Source of the DNA: Candidatus Latescibacterota bacterium
GTDB taxonomy: Bacteria > JAAXHH01 > JACQVL01
Direction: 5' to 3'
NCBI GenBank assembly: GCA_016209865.1
Contig: JACQVL010000080.1
Location: forward strand, 1-48,159
Length of the DNA stretch: 48,159 nt
Shown one piece after another: positions 31,894 through 39,375 of the stretch. The stretch's first letter is position 1, and the number at the start of each line of letters is the position of its first letter. The position numbers and the translations under genes were made by a program. Under the pieces are notes generated by a model. It did not search any database and was not told the DNA's origin. It saw only the letters and a program-made list of their open reading frames with translations.

Positions 31894-33345
31894 TCAGGCT
31901 GGGACGGCAAACGGCACCGAGGCCACAGGCAGGATGACCCGGAAGATCGACCCCGTCCCGACCTGACTGTCGATCTCGATCCGCCCGCCATGCGCTTTGA
32001 TGATCAGGTCGGAGATCATCAGGCCGAGCCCCATGCCGTCGCTCTCAGGCCCTCGGTATTCCGTGAAGACCATCGCCTTCTCTTCCTCAGTCATCCCCCG
32101 CCCGGTGTCAGACACCTGAAGACGGACGCACGGCTCTCCATCCCCATTCCCGGCATGCGGAGCCAGACCCACGTCCACACTCAACCGGATCTCTCCGTGG
32201 GGTGGGGTAAATTTAAGGGCATTCTTGACGAGGTTGTTCAGGACCTGAACGAGTCGAGTCGAATCTCCCACCAGCTCCGGGATCCCGGCATAGTCCTGCT
32301 CTGACGGGGTGATCAAGCGGATGTTCTTGCGGACGCAGATTGGGCTGCACTGCGCCGCACAGAGGGCGATCAGGTAATCCACGGAGACATCCGACTCGAT
32401 CGAAAACTGCATCTGACCGCGCTGCAGTTTGACGTAATCGAAGATATCCCCGATGACCCGGTTGAGCAGCGTCTGGCCGCGCTGGTTGAGGTAGGCGTCC
32501 TCTTTCAGCGACACCAACTCCGGCTCGAGGTCGGGCAATTTGCCCGATACGAGGATCCGGTCGATCATGTCGAGCGTGTCCTGCAGGAAGCTCTGGAGGC
32601 CGAGGGCCGGGTTCTGCAGTTCGTGCGCGATGATGCTGAAGAGCTGCTTCCGGCTTTTCTCGTACAGCTCCCGGGCGCGTTGCAGCTTGCGCTGCTCCGT
32701 GACATCTCGGACGGAGATGTTCTTCCCGACCACTTTTCCCCTGGAGATGAAGTCGGAGAGGGAACATTCAAGACAGAGGTCGTGAAGGACGACCTCGCGG
32801 GTTGAAGGGCCTTCCTCGAACGGGTCGAACGTCAGCCGCCGCCGGAGGGTCGTCCTGGTGTCCCCGCGTCGCAGGCCGAGGACCTGCTCGACGAACGCGC
32901 TGCTCGCCAGCACCGCCCCGTTGAGGTCGATGATCAGAATCTCCCCGACGTTATTCAGGATGGTGTGCATCACATCCTGACTGAACTCCAGCTCGTCCCG
33001 AAGACGCAGAATCTCGGCCTGCTGGCTGAGCGTCTCCCGGAGCTGGTTCCGTTCGGACCGGTACGCCGTGAGCAGGGCGGCGACGTGCGCCTGGACTTCG
33101 CTGTCCTGCGGGGCGAAGGAGTAAGCCCGCTCGCCGCCGCGTTCGACCGAGTGGAGGAGCCGGGGTTGCAACCGGTCGAGCGCCTGTTCCGCCGGACCGG
33201 GGTCCATCTCCATCCGCAGCGCCAACAGGCTGAGCGGATGGTAGGCGATACGATTGGCAGAGACGACATCGATCGCCCGGATGACCGGCTCAGTGTCGAT
33301 CCTCAAGAACGATAACGCTTGCTGGAGGCTGATCGAGTGCTCCAT
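31894..33345 (-). CDS. PAS-containing sensor histidine kinase
   Basis: A 483-residue kinase from ATG 33345 (AAAGGAGTG upstream). There is no membrane helix, so it is cytoplasmic. The N-terminal region (about 1-110) looks helical, with a coiled coil near 85-115. A PAS-like domain follows at about 118-220 (MHTILNNVGEILIIDLNGAVL). The HisKA motif has phospho-His in FSIIAHELQNPALGLQSF. The HATPase has the N-box QVLNNLVKNALKFTPPHG, DTGRGM and MGLGLMISDLI. Helix and H-box details suit a bacterial hybrid-free kinase. Its partner is probably the receiver-GGDEF gene directly downstream. The promoter TTGAAA-17-TATAAT at 33422-33450 lies between heptamer arms. Confidence 0.93.
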   Translation of the reverse strand: MEHSISLQQALSFLRIDTEPVIRAIDVVSANRIAYHPLSLLALRMEMDPGPAEQALDRLQPRLLHSVERGGERAYSFAPQDSEVQAHVAALLTAYRSERNQLRETLSQQAEILRLRDELEFSQDVMHTILNNVGEILIIDLNGAVLASSAFVEQVLGLRRGDTRTTLRRRLTFDPFEEGPSTREVVLHDLCLECSLSDFISRGKVVGKNISVRDVTEQRKLQRARELYEKSRKQLFSIIAHELQNPALGLQSFLQDTLDMIDRILVSGKLPDLEPELVSLKEDAYLNQRGQTLLNRVIGDIFDYVKLQRGQMQFSIESDVSVDYLIALCAAQCSPICVRKNIRLITPSEQDYAGIPELVGDSTRLVQVLNNLVKNALKFTPPHGEIRLSVDVGLAPHAGNGDGEPCVRLQVSDTGRGMTEEEKAMVFTEYRGPESDGMGLGLMISDLIIKAHGGRIEIDSQVGTGSIFRVILPVASVPFAVPA

Positions 33346-33358
33346 CACACTCCTTTCT

Positions 33359-33517
33359 GAACGATGAATGCAGAATGATGAACGATGAATGAAAAACTGA
33401 GGGCGGATGCATTCCAGTTGCATTATAGTCACCCGTTCGCTTGATTTCAATAGTTTTTCTGAAAAAATTTTACGTTGTTTTTTTCATTCATCATCCATCG
33501 TTCATCATTCATCGTTT
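33359..33517. repeat. inverted pair of heptamer arrays, unit GAAYGAT
   Basis: Left arm (33359-33397) has five units such as GAACGAT, GAATGCA, GAATGAT. The right arm (33481-33517) has the reverse-complement type (ATCATTC, ATCGTTC). The kinase promoter lies between the arms. The right arm ends in the PIG-L gene's TAA, and the left arm lies in the kinase leader. Confidence 0.85.
33422..33450 (-). promoter_or_regulatory. sigma-70 type promoter of the histidine kinase operon
   Basis: On the minus strand TTGAAA (33445-33450), a 17-bp spacer and TATAAT (33422-33427) give a strong match. It lies in AT-rich DNA between the heptamer arms. The transcript would contain the left arm in its leader. Confidence 0.7.
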
Positions 33518-35459
33518 ACTTCAGGATCGCCCGTCCATAAAGATACGGGAGTGCCTGCGCGGACGGCCAGAACGACCAGGCGAGACGCGCCTTCTCGATG
33601 TTCGCGCCGACCCCGGCGCGGGTATCGTCGCCATCATAAATGATCGCATTCAGGCCGATCATCTGTCCCGACGCCGGCGCGACGCCGCCCGGCATGTCCC
33701 GCCAGGGAATGGCCGTCTCGATCAGGTACCCGGTCTTCGTGAAGCTCGACGCCACCCGCATCCCCGGCGCAGTCTTCTCGATCACCCCCTGGTTCGCGTC
33801 CGCGTCCCGCTCCGCGCGCGCCTGCCGTCCGGCGGTCGTGCCCGGAAAGATGCCGGTCTTGAAGACGGTGAGGGTGTGTTCGCTCCTGCCGGACGGATCG
33901 ACGCAGATCTCGACCGAGTCGGTCCGCCAGTGGCCCTTGATGTCGTCCGGCGCGATGTTGCAGACGACCACATCGTCCGTCACCTCGACGGCGACGTAGA
34001 GGTACTCCGCGTCGTACCCCGCCCGGAACGTCCCGCTGCAGTCCGCATCCCCGCCGGGCAGCCTGCCCGACCAGAGTGCGGTGGACGGGATGAGGTGAAC
34101 GGGAACGCCCGCCCAGTCGGCGACGTTCCCGTCTATAACGAGCGGGCGGGCAGACCGGGTGAGGATCATGACCGGGAGCGCGTCGATCTTCCCGGCGTCC
34201 GCGATCGTCTTGCCGTCGACCGTCGTCGTGGCAGTGATGTCATACGCGCCTGGGGTAAGACCAGAGGGAACGGTGACGACGAACGGAAGGCGAGTGGTCT
34301 TCCCGGCCGGGAGGTCATACGGCTTCGCGCGGGCATCCGCCGTGAAGCCCGTCGGGAGGGTGAGGGTGATAGTCCCGTCTACTCGGCGGTCGCGGTGATT
34401 CTCCACGATGACCGCGACCGTGTCCGCCATCCCGATCCCGACCGACACCTCGGCGGGCAGGAGACCGACGAGCCAGTCGATCCCTTGGGCGGCTGCCCAC
34501 CGGCGGAACTCCGCCACATCCCGCCGGGGGGCGATCCGCACGTCCAGCGGAGCGAGCGGCTGTGCGGAGGGACTGGCGAGCGCCCGATTCACCGGAGCCG
34601 TGATGCCGTCTAACAGGCTCGTTGCTGACGGCGAGGTCGGGACGAGGGATGTGACGAGGAGGAACGATTCAGGCTCGGATCGCTGCGGCGGGAGCAGCGC
34701 GAACCGGTCGAACCCCTGCGACCGGTAATTCCGGAGGGCTAACGCTTTGATCTCCCCGTAACTCATGAACCGGCCCGGTGAGATGTCGGTGACGGGCACG
34801 CGCAGGGAGGGGTTGCGGTCGGTGTTGTAGTACAACTTCAACGGCTGCCAGGGACGGAGGAACTCGTCCGTGAGTTGCTCAGGGAAGATGGTCGAATCGG
34901 CGGCGGCGGTGAACGCCTCGGTCGCCAGCCGGGCGGCCGCCTGGTGCTGCCCGTGGGTGCCCGGTCCCGGCCACATCGTCACGATCACGTCCGGCCGGAG
35001 GAGGCGGACGAGCCGGACGAGCCGCCGGAGCGCGTCGTCGTGATGCCACACGTCGAACGCGGCCTGGCAGCTCAGGGTGTAGAAGAAATCAGTCTTGTCG
35101 AGAAAATAGACGAGATCGACGCCGTACGTCGCGGTGGCGCGCCGGAGTTCCGCCTCCCGGAGCAGGCCGAGCGCCGGTCCCAGCTCCTTCCCGATCCCGT
35201 TCCCACCGCCTTCCCCTCGTGTCGCTAAGACGACCGCCGCCCGCGCGCCATGATCGAGCACCTCCCGGCCGAACGTGGCGGTGACGCCGCTCTCGTCGTC
35301 CGGGTGCGCGCCGATGAAGAGCAGGTTGACTTTGAGGAGATGATCGGATTGGATGTGCGCGACGGGCTGGGCAGAGACAGGGGAGAGGGAGAGCGTGAGG
35401 GAAACAGAAAGGATGGCGTGGAGGAAAAAAGATGGTGTGATCGTCCGTATGGATAGCAT
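33516..35459 (-). CDS. exported PIG-L/LmbE-family deacetylase with C-terminal sugar-binding-like domains
   Basis: A 647-residue exported protein. Signal peptide about 1-30 (HAILSVSLTLSLSPVSAQP). PIG-L/LmbE zinc deacetylase domain at about 43-280: LLFIGAHPDDESGVTATFG (AHPDD motif) and later PGTHGQHQAAARLA (H-x-x-H). A middle region of about 320-430 resembles NPCBM-associated NEW3 beta-sandwiches. The C-terminal part (about 440-647, VIDGNVADWAGVPVHLIPS, ...) looks like a CBM9-type carbohydrate-binding domain. It probably de-N-acetylates glycans outside the cytoplasm. No Shine-Dalgarno is obvious at ATG 35459, and a REP-like element lies just upstream. The TAA stop joins a heptamer array. Confidence 0.87.
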   Translation of the reverse strand: MLSIRTITPSFFLHAILSVSLTLSLSPVSAQPVAHIQSDHLLKVNLLFIGAHPDDESGVTATFGREVLDHGARAAVVLATRGEGGGNGIGKELGPALGLLREAELRRATATYGVDLVYFLDKTDFFYTLSCQAAFDVWHHDDALRRLVRLVRLLRPDVIVTMWPGPGTHGQHQAAARLATEAFTAAADSTIFPEQLTDEFLRPWQPLKLYYNTDRNPSLRVPVTDISPGRFMSYGEIKALALRNYRSQGFDRFALLPPQRSEPESFLLVTSLVPTSPSATSLLDGITAPVNRALASPSAQPLAPLDVRIAPRRDVAEFRRWAAAQGIDWLVGLLPAEVSVGIGMADTVAVIVENHRDRRVDGTITLTLPTGFTADARAKPYDLPAGKTTRLPFVVTVPSGLTPGAYDITATTTVDGKTIADAGKIDALPVMILTRSARPLVIDGNVADWAGVPVHLIPSTALWSGRLPGGDADCSGTFRAGYDAEYLYVAVEVTDDVVVCNIAPDDIKGHWRTDSVEICVDPSGRSEHTLTVFKTGIFPGTTAGRQARAERDADANQGVIEKTAPGMRVASSFTKTGYLIETAIPWRDMPGGVAPASGQMIGLNAIIYDGDDTRAGVGANIEKARLAWSFWPSAQALPYLYGRAILK

Positions 35460-35475
35460 AAGAACACGAGAGATG

Positions 35476-35521
35476 GATTCCCGCTCCCCGCCTTCGCGGG
35501 GACAAGTTTCGCGGGAATGAC
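35476..35521. repeat. REP-like palindromic element (GGGAATC type)
   Basis: Arms GATTCCCGC and GCGGGAAT enclose an inner stem CCCCGC / GCGGGG with loop CTTC. This is the widespread TCATTCCCGCG...GCGGGAATC type. It lies 16 bp upstream of the PIG-L start. Confidence 0.7.
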
Positions 35522-35546
35522 ACCAGACAAAACGGGTGGGCTGGAG

Positions 35547-35583
35547 AACAAAACAGGGAGCCTTGAATCCTCAAAGCTCCCTG
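35547..35583 (-). terminator. rho-independent terminator after tRNA-Glu
   Basis: The minus-strand transcript folds CAGGGAGC / GCTCCCTG, extended inward by TTTGA/TCAAG pairs around GGAT, followed by TTTTGTTC. It ends the gltX-tRNA-Gln-tRNA-Glu unit before the PIG-L gene. Confidence 0.85.
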
Positions 35584-35598
35584 TGAGTCGTGCAGCAT

Positions 35599-35669
35599 AG
35601 CGGTACGGGGAATCGAACCCCGGTTTGATGGCTGAGAACCATCTGTCCTAGGCCACTAGACGATACCGC
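35599..35669 (-). tRNA. tRNA-Glu (CTC)
   Basis: A 71-base cloverleaf on the minus strand. Acceptor GCGGTAT pairs with GTACCGC (one G-U). The anticodon arm is GATGG-TTCTCAG-CCATC with anticodon CTC, and the T arm CGGGG-TTCGATT-CCCCG. The D-arm CTAGTGGCCTAGG is typical of Glu. CCA is not encoded. The discriminator reads U, unusual for tRNA-Glu. It reads GAG codons; a TTC isoacceptor should lie elsewhere. Confidence 0.95.
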
Positions 35670-35737
35670 CGCGACTGACTCCAAATGTACAGATACGCGG
35701 AAAAATGTCAAGGGAATTTTTCCGCGCTAACAGGTAG

Positions 35738-35808
35738 CTGGGGGGCAGGGATTCGAACCCCGGTTCCATGGTCCAGAGCCATGTGTCCTGCCGCTGGACG
35801 ACCCCCCA
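35738..35808 (-). tRNA. tRNA-Gln (CTG)
   Basis: Minus-strand cloverleaf with acceptor TGGGGGG pairing with CCCCCCA, the weak U1-A72 pair typical of tRNA-Gln, discriminator G. The anticodon arm is CATGG-CTCTGGA-CCATG (anticodon CTG) and the T arm CGGGG-like with TTCGAAT. CCA is not encoded. It follows gltX directly, and a heptamer array lies between them. Confidence 0.95.
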
Positions 35809-35812
35809 GGGA

Positions 35813-35865
35813 ATTGCGGATTTTAGATTTTGAATTTTGGATTGAACCAATCCACAATCCGCAAT
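35813..35865. repeat. inverted heptamer arrays, unit ATTNNGG
   Basis: The left arm (35813-35843) has ATTGCGG, ATTTTAG, ATTTTGA, ATTTTGG units. The right arm (35849-35865) has CCACAAT and CCGCAAT. Outer units are truly complementary (ATTGCGG with CCGCAAT). The array begins one base beyond the gltX TAA and ends 5 bp from tRNA-Gln. Confidence 0.88.
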
Positions 35866-35866
35866 G

Positions 35867-37327
35867 TTATTTCCCCACTCTTACCGTCTCCCCTAACGCC
35901 GCGCACGCCCGATCCAGCCGGGCGAGCGTCGTCTCTTTCCCCAACAGCACGATCAACTCGAACAGGGACGGGCCGATCATCTCGCCCGTCAGCGCGACCC
36001 GCGTCGGATGGATCAACTCCGCCGCCTTCAGGCCGTGCGCGTCCGCCACGTCGCGGGTGATCGCTTCAAGATGCTCTGCTGAGAACTCGGAGGCCGACGC
36101 GAATCGATCACGGAGCCACTGCATCCGCTCGGCGACCCGCTCCCCATCCTTCCAGTGCTTCTCCACCGCCTTCGGGTTGTAGTCCACCTGATCGACAAAA
36201 AAGAACCGTCCCTGGGTAGCGAAATCCACTAACGTCCGGCATCGCTCCTTGAGCAGTTCGATGACCTGAAGGATGCGGGCCCGCTGCGCCGCGAGACCCG
36301 CCTCGTCGATCAGTCCGTCTCGGATGAAAAACGGCGTGACGAGCGGGAAAAGTTCCCCGGCCGACAGGGTGTTGATGTGCTGCCCGTTCAGCCAGTGGAG
36401 CTTCTGGAGGTCGAACACGGTGTCCCGCTTGTTGACCTGCTCCAGCGAGAACAGCGCCATCAACTCCGCCCGTGTGAAGAATTCCCGATCATCCCCGGTC
36501 GACCAGCCCAACAGGGCAAGGAAGTTGACGATCCCATCCGGTAAATACCCGGCGTCCCGGTACTCCGACACCGACACCGCGCCGTGGCGTTTGGAGAGTT
36601 TTTTCTTGTCCGGCCCCAAGATGTTCGGCAGATGGGCGAATTCCGGCAACTCGTACCCGAACGCCTGGAAGAGCTGGATGTGCTTCGGGGTGTTCGATAC
36701 GTGGTCCATCCCCCGGATGACATGCGAAATCTCCATCGCAATATCATCAACGACCACCGCCAGATGGTACAGCGGCCAGCCGTCGGACCGGACGAGGACG
36801 AAATCCCCGATCGTGCTGTTGCCCACCTCGATGTCGCCGAGGATGCTGTCCGTAAACCGGGTCTTCCCCGGTGGGACGGACAGACGGATGACGCGCGGCG
36901 TCCCCTGCTCCTCGTACCGCTGGCGTTCTGTCTCGCTCAGATGGGCGCACCGGCGGTCATACTGCCACGTCCGGCCCTGCTGGATGGCCTCCTGCTTGCG
37001 GGCCTCCAGTTCCTCCGGTGTGCAGTAACAATAATACGCCTTGCCCGCCCTCACCAACTCCTCCGCCCGCTGCTGGTAGAAAGCGACCCGGCGCGACTGG
37101 GAGACGATGTCCTCATCCCAGTGCAGTCCCAGCCAGGTGAGGACGTCGAGGGCGGCGTCCACCCACTCCTGCCGCGACCGCTCCACGTCCGTGTCCTCGA
37201 TGCGGAGGAGGAACGCGCCGCCTGTGCGTCTGGCAAACAGCCAGTTGAACAGGGCGGTGTGCGCACTGCCCACGTGGAGCAGGCCGGTCGGACTGGGTGC
37301 GAATCGAACGCGAACGGGACGGGGCAT
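35867..37327 (-). CDS. gltX: glutamyl-tRNA synthetase, possibly non-discriminating
   Basis: A class I synthetase of 486 residues. HIGH-type motif in FAPSPTGLLHVGSAH (about 9-23), KMSKS-type KKLSKRHG (about 242-249), and a zinc-binding C-x-C-x24-C-x-H (Cys100, Cys102, Cys127, His129), as in E. coli-type GluRS. GluRS charges tRNA-Glu. Bacteria without GlnRS also use it to make Glu-tRNA-Gln, which GatCAB converts. It stands directly upstream of tRNA-Gln and tRNA-Glu, which fits that role, but no gat genes are seen here and discrimination cannot be read from sequence by eye. A 137-residue membrane protein gene precedes it by 11 bp. Confidence 0.97.
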   Translation of the reverse strand: MPRPVRVRFAPSPTGLLHVGSAHTALFNWLFARRTGGAFLLRIEDTDVERSRQEWVDAALDVLTWLGLHWDEDIVSQSRRVAFYQQRAEELVRAGKAYYCYCTPEELEARKQEAIQQGRTWQYDRRCAHLSETERQRYEEQGTPRVIRLSVPPGKTRFTDSILGDIEVGNSTIGDFVLVRSDGWPLYHLAVVVDDIAMEISHVIRGMDHVSNTPKHIQLFQAFGYELPEFAHLPNILGPDKKKLSKRHGAVSVSEYRDAGYLPDGIVNFLALLGWSTGDDREFFTRAELMALFSLEQVNKRDTVFDLQKLHWLNGQHINTLSAGELFPLVTPFFIRDGLIDEAGLAAQRARILQVIELLKERCRTLVDFATQGRFFFVDQVDYNPKAVEKHWKDGERVAERMQWLRDRFASASEFSAEHLEAITRDVADAHGLKAAELIHPTRVALTGEMIGPSLFELIVLLGKETTLARLDRACAALGETVRVGK

Positions 37328-37338
37328 GGGCTTTCTTT

Positions 37339-37752
37339 TTAGTTCGACTCTTCAGGAGCGGCCGTCGGCGGAACAACCGTATCCGCCACGGGCAACGATT
37401 CGGTCATCATCGGTCTCGGACTCTCCGGCGGCATGACCGGTTCCAGGGAAAATTCAACCCCCCCGATCAGTCCCGCCAGGGCGTTGTACAACCATACGAC
37501 GACGGCCGCCGCGATCGCCCCGAACACCGCGTACATCATGGCGACAAGGATGGCGATCACAACCCCGGCAACCCCGGCAACCGTCCCCAGGAGGGACGGC
37601 GCATCCTCCCCGCCCGTCATGCGCAGGAGGCCGCCCAGGAACGTGAGTGCCAGGCCGTAGAGACTCCCGATACACAGCCCGATCACCCCGTTGATGATGA
37701 ACGCGAGCTTGACGACCGGCCAGACGCTGATCCGCTTGAGGTGGTAGACCAC
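37339..37752 (-). CDS. small membrane protein (DUF3566-like), two helices
   Basis: A 137-residue protein starting with GTG at 37752, supported by GAGGAGG 7 bp upstream; the longer open frame runs into a repeat. Two hydrophobic stretches (about 15-42, VVKLAFIINGVIGLCIGSLYG, and about 55-90, SLLGTVAGVAGVVIAILVAMM, with MYAVFGAIAAAVVVWLYN) and a proline-rich tail give a small integral membrane protein. The start HLKRISVWPVVKLAF resembles DUF3566-type proteins. Function unknown. It is between tRNA-Ser and gltX and probably in the same transcript. Confidence 0.75.
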   Translation of the reverse strand: MVYHLKRISVWPVVKLAFIINGVIGLCIGSLYGLALTFLGGLLRMTGGEDAPSLLGTVAGVAGVVIAILVAMMYAVFGAIAAAVVVWLYNALAGLIGGVEFSLEPVMPPESPRPMMTESLPVADTVVPPTAAPEESN

Positions 37753-37781
37753 GCGCGGGCCTCCTCGACTTCTCCCCAAAA

Positions 37782-37857
37782 AGGTTCCAGGAATCAGGTT
37801 CCACGTTCCTCGTGATCCATCCTTCAACCTGGAACATGAAACTTGAAACCTGGAACC
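37782..37857. repeat. inverted heptamer arrays, unit GGTTCCA
   Basis: Left arm 37782-37809 has four 7-bp units (AGGTTCC, AGGAATC, AGGTTCC, ACGTTCC). The right arm (37825-37857) has CAACCTG, GAACATG, AAACTTG, AAACCTG and GAACC. The outer ends are complementary. It lies between tRNA-Ser(GCT) and the small membrane protein gene. Confidence 0.85.
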
Positions 37858-37866
37858 GTCTCAGAA

Positions 37867-37956
37867 CGGAGAGGGAGGGATTCGAACCCTCGGTGGAGTT
37901 TTTGACCCCACAATCGCTTAGCAGGCGATCCGATTCGGCCGCTCTCGCACCTCTCC
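37867..37956 (-). tRNA. tRNA-Ser (GCT)
   Basis: A 90-base type II tRNA on the minus strand. Acceptor GGAGAGG pairs with CCTCTCC, discriminator G. Anticodon loop CTGCTAA with anticodon GCT, long variable arm (about TGTGGGGTCAAAAACTCCAC), T arm GAGGG-TTCGAAT-CCCTC. It reads AGC/AGU. Confidence 0.97.
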
Positions 37957-37974
37957 ATGGCCGGGCACAGAAAG

Positions 37975-38061
37975 CGGCGGGGGTGGGATTCGAACCCACG
38001 GTGCCCGTAAGAGCACAACGGTTTTCAAGACCGTCTCCTTCAACCACTCGGACACCCCGCC
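37975..38061 (-). tRNA. tRNA-Ser (TGA)
   Basis: An 87-base type II tRNA on the minus strand. Acceptor GGCGGGG pairs with CCCCGCC, discriminator G. Anticodon arm ACGGT-CTTGAAA-ACCGT with anticodon TGA, long variable arm, T arm GTGGG-TTCGAAT-CCCAC. It reads UCA and is transcribed first in the pair, 18 bp before tRNA-Ser(GCT). CCA is not encoded. Confidence 0.97.
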
Positions 38062-38073
38062 AGATAGGTTGAC

Positions 38074-38102
38074 AATATAGACACGATCAGAACGGTTGTC
38101 AA
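38074..38102 (-). promoter_or_regulatory. sigma-70 type promoter of the tRNA-Ser/gltX unit
   Basis: On the minus strand TTGACA (38097-38102), a 17-bp spacer and TATATT (38074-38079) lie 12 bp upstream of tRNA-Ser(TGA), as expected for a tRNA promoter. Confidence 0.85.
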
Positions 38103-38135
38103 CAGGAAATTATCCCCCAACCTCCCAACCCCGCC

Positions 38136-38242
38136 GGGCAGATGGGCAGTGGGCAATGGGCAATGGAAGCCATTCCCCCGTCCACTGCCTACTGCCCGGT
38201 GGGGCCTGGGGGCTGTGCGGGGACTGCCTGCTGCCCGATGGG
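38136..38242. repeat. heptamer arrays, unit TGGGCAA/ACTGCCC type
   Basis: The left arm (about 38136-38166) has GGGCAGA, TGGGCAG, TGGGCAA, TGGGCAA units. Two right-hand arms (about 38170-38199 and 38219-38242) carry CACTGCC, TACTGCC and GACTGCC units. The element lies between the tRNA-Ser promoter and the end of dprA. Confidence 0.8.
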
Positions 38243-38258
38243 GAGAGGAGAGGGGGGG

Positions 38259-39359
38259 TCATCCGCGAATGAACACCTTGCCGGGGAGTTGGCGGATGGC
38301 CCCTTTGAGCTCCAGCGCGAGCAAGACCGCCAGGGCCTGGGAGGTCGGAAGGTTGGTGGCGGCGGCAAGGGTATCGATATGCTGCGGTCTGTCAGACAGG
38401 ACCTGATACAGGCGGTCTTCGTCGGGGAGAAGGGAGAGTTGGACCGGAGCCGGTGGAGCAGAGGACGCTGGCAGGGACAGCCCCAGTTGAGGGGCTAACT
38501 CTTCGAGCACGTCGTCGACATGCTGGATGAGTTTGGCCACCCCTCGCTTGATCAACCGGTTGGTGCCCTCGCTCGCCGCGGAAGTGATCGGGCCGGGCAC
38601 GGCGAACACCTCGCGGTCCTGATCGAGCGCGTACTGGGCGGTGATGAGCGCCCCGCTGTCCTGGCCCGCTTCGATGACGATCACCCCTAAGCTCATCCCG
38701 CTGATGATCCGGTTCCGCTGCGGGAAATTGACCGCGTCCGGGTCGGTGCCGATCGGCTGTTCGGACACCACCGCGCCCGCTCGGGCGACGTCATCCATGA
38801 GGCTGCGGTTCTCCGGGGGATACGGCTTGTCCAGTCCCGACCCCAACACTGCCACCGTCCGCCCCTGCCCGCCCAGCGCGCCCCGATGGGCCGCGGTGTC
38901 GATCCCGCGGGCCAGCCCGCTGACAACGGTGAGCCCGTGGCTGCACAGCGCCGCGCTCAATCGTTCGGCTATCAAACGGCCGTACGACGTGGCCCGGCGG
39001 GTTCCGACGATGGCCACGGCACGCTCATCCGCCTCGGTCAGACGGCCCCGGACATAGAGCAGCGGCGGAGGATCGTAGACCTGCCGGAGACGAGAGGGGT
39101 ACTCATCGTCCTGACAGGTGACGAGGCGAACCCCCTGCCGGTCGGCCAGCCGGAGTTGGTCGTCTGCGAATGCGCGATCCCGGTACTCCCGGATGGCCGT
39201 CGCCGTCTGTGGGCCGAGGCCGGGGACGGTGACGAGGGCAGACAGCGGCGCTCGAAGGGCCGCTTCGGGCGACCCAAACCGTTCGAGCAACACCCGAAAC
39301 CGGTACGAGCCGATGCCGGGAACCGCGCTGAGGAGGAGCCAGGACGTGAGGTCGGACAT
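38259..39359 (-). CDS. dprA: DNA-processing protein DprA (Smf)
   Basis: The RecA/ssDNA loader needed in natural transformation, 366 residues from ATG 39359 (GGAG 6 bp upstream). The N-terminal helix-hairpin-helix/SAM region (about 1-60, PGIGSYRFRVLLERFGSP) is followed by the Rossmann core at about 70-290. It has VGTRRATSYGRLIAERL, VVSGLARGIDTAAHRGAL, VLGSGLDKPYPPENRSLM, NFPQRNRIISGMSLGVIV and the typical SGALITAQYALDQDREVFAVPG. A C-terminal DML1/winged-helix domain is at about 300-366. The start ATG lies 16 bp after the obgE stop. comEA and pilM in the same window support natural competence. Confidence 0.95.
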   Translation of the reverse strand: MSDLTSWLLLSAVPGIGSYRFRVLLERFGSPEAALRAPLSALVTVPGLGPQTATAIREYRDRAFADDQLRLADRQGVRLVTCQDDEYPSRLRQVYDPPPLLYVRGRLTEADERAVAIVGTRRATSYGRLIAERLSAALCSHGLTVVSGLARGIDTAAHRGALGGQGRTVAVLGSGLDKPYPPENRSLMDDVARAGAVVSEQPIGTDPDAVNFPQRNRIISGMSLGVIVIEAGQDSGALITAQYALDQDREVFAVPGPITSAASEGTNRLIKRGVAKLIQHVDDVLEELAPQLGLSLPASSAPPAPVQLSLLPDEDRLYQVLSDRPQHIDTLAAATNLPTSQALAVLLALELKGAIRQLPGKVFIRG

Positions 39360-39375
39360 GGATGTCTCCATCTCA

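Noticed and set aside
35813-35865. tRNA-like or attachment site next to tRNA-Gln
   Set aside because: No integrase gene or tRNA 3' end duplication is seen; the sequence is a heptamer array.
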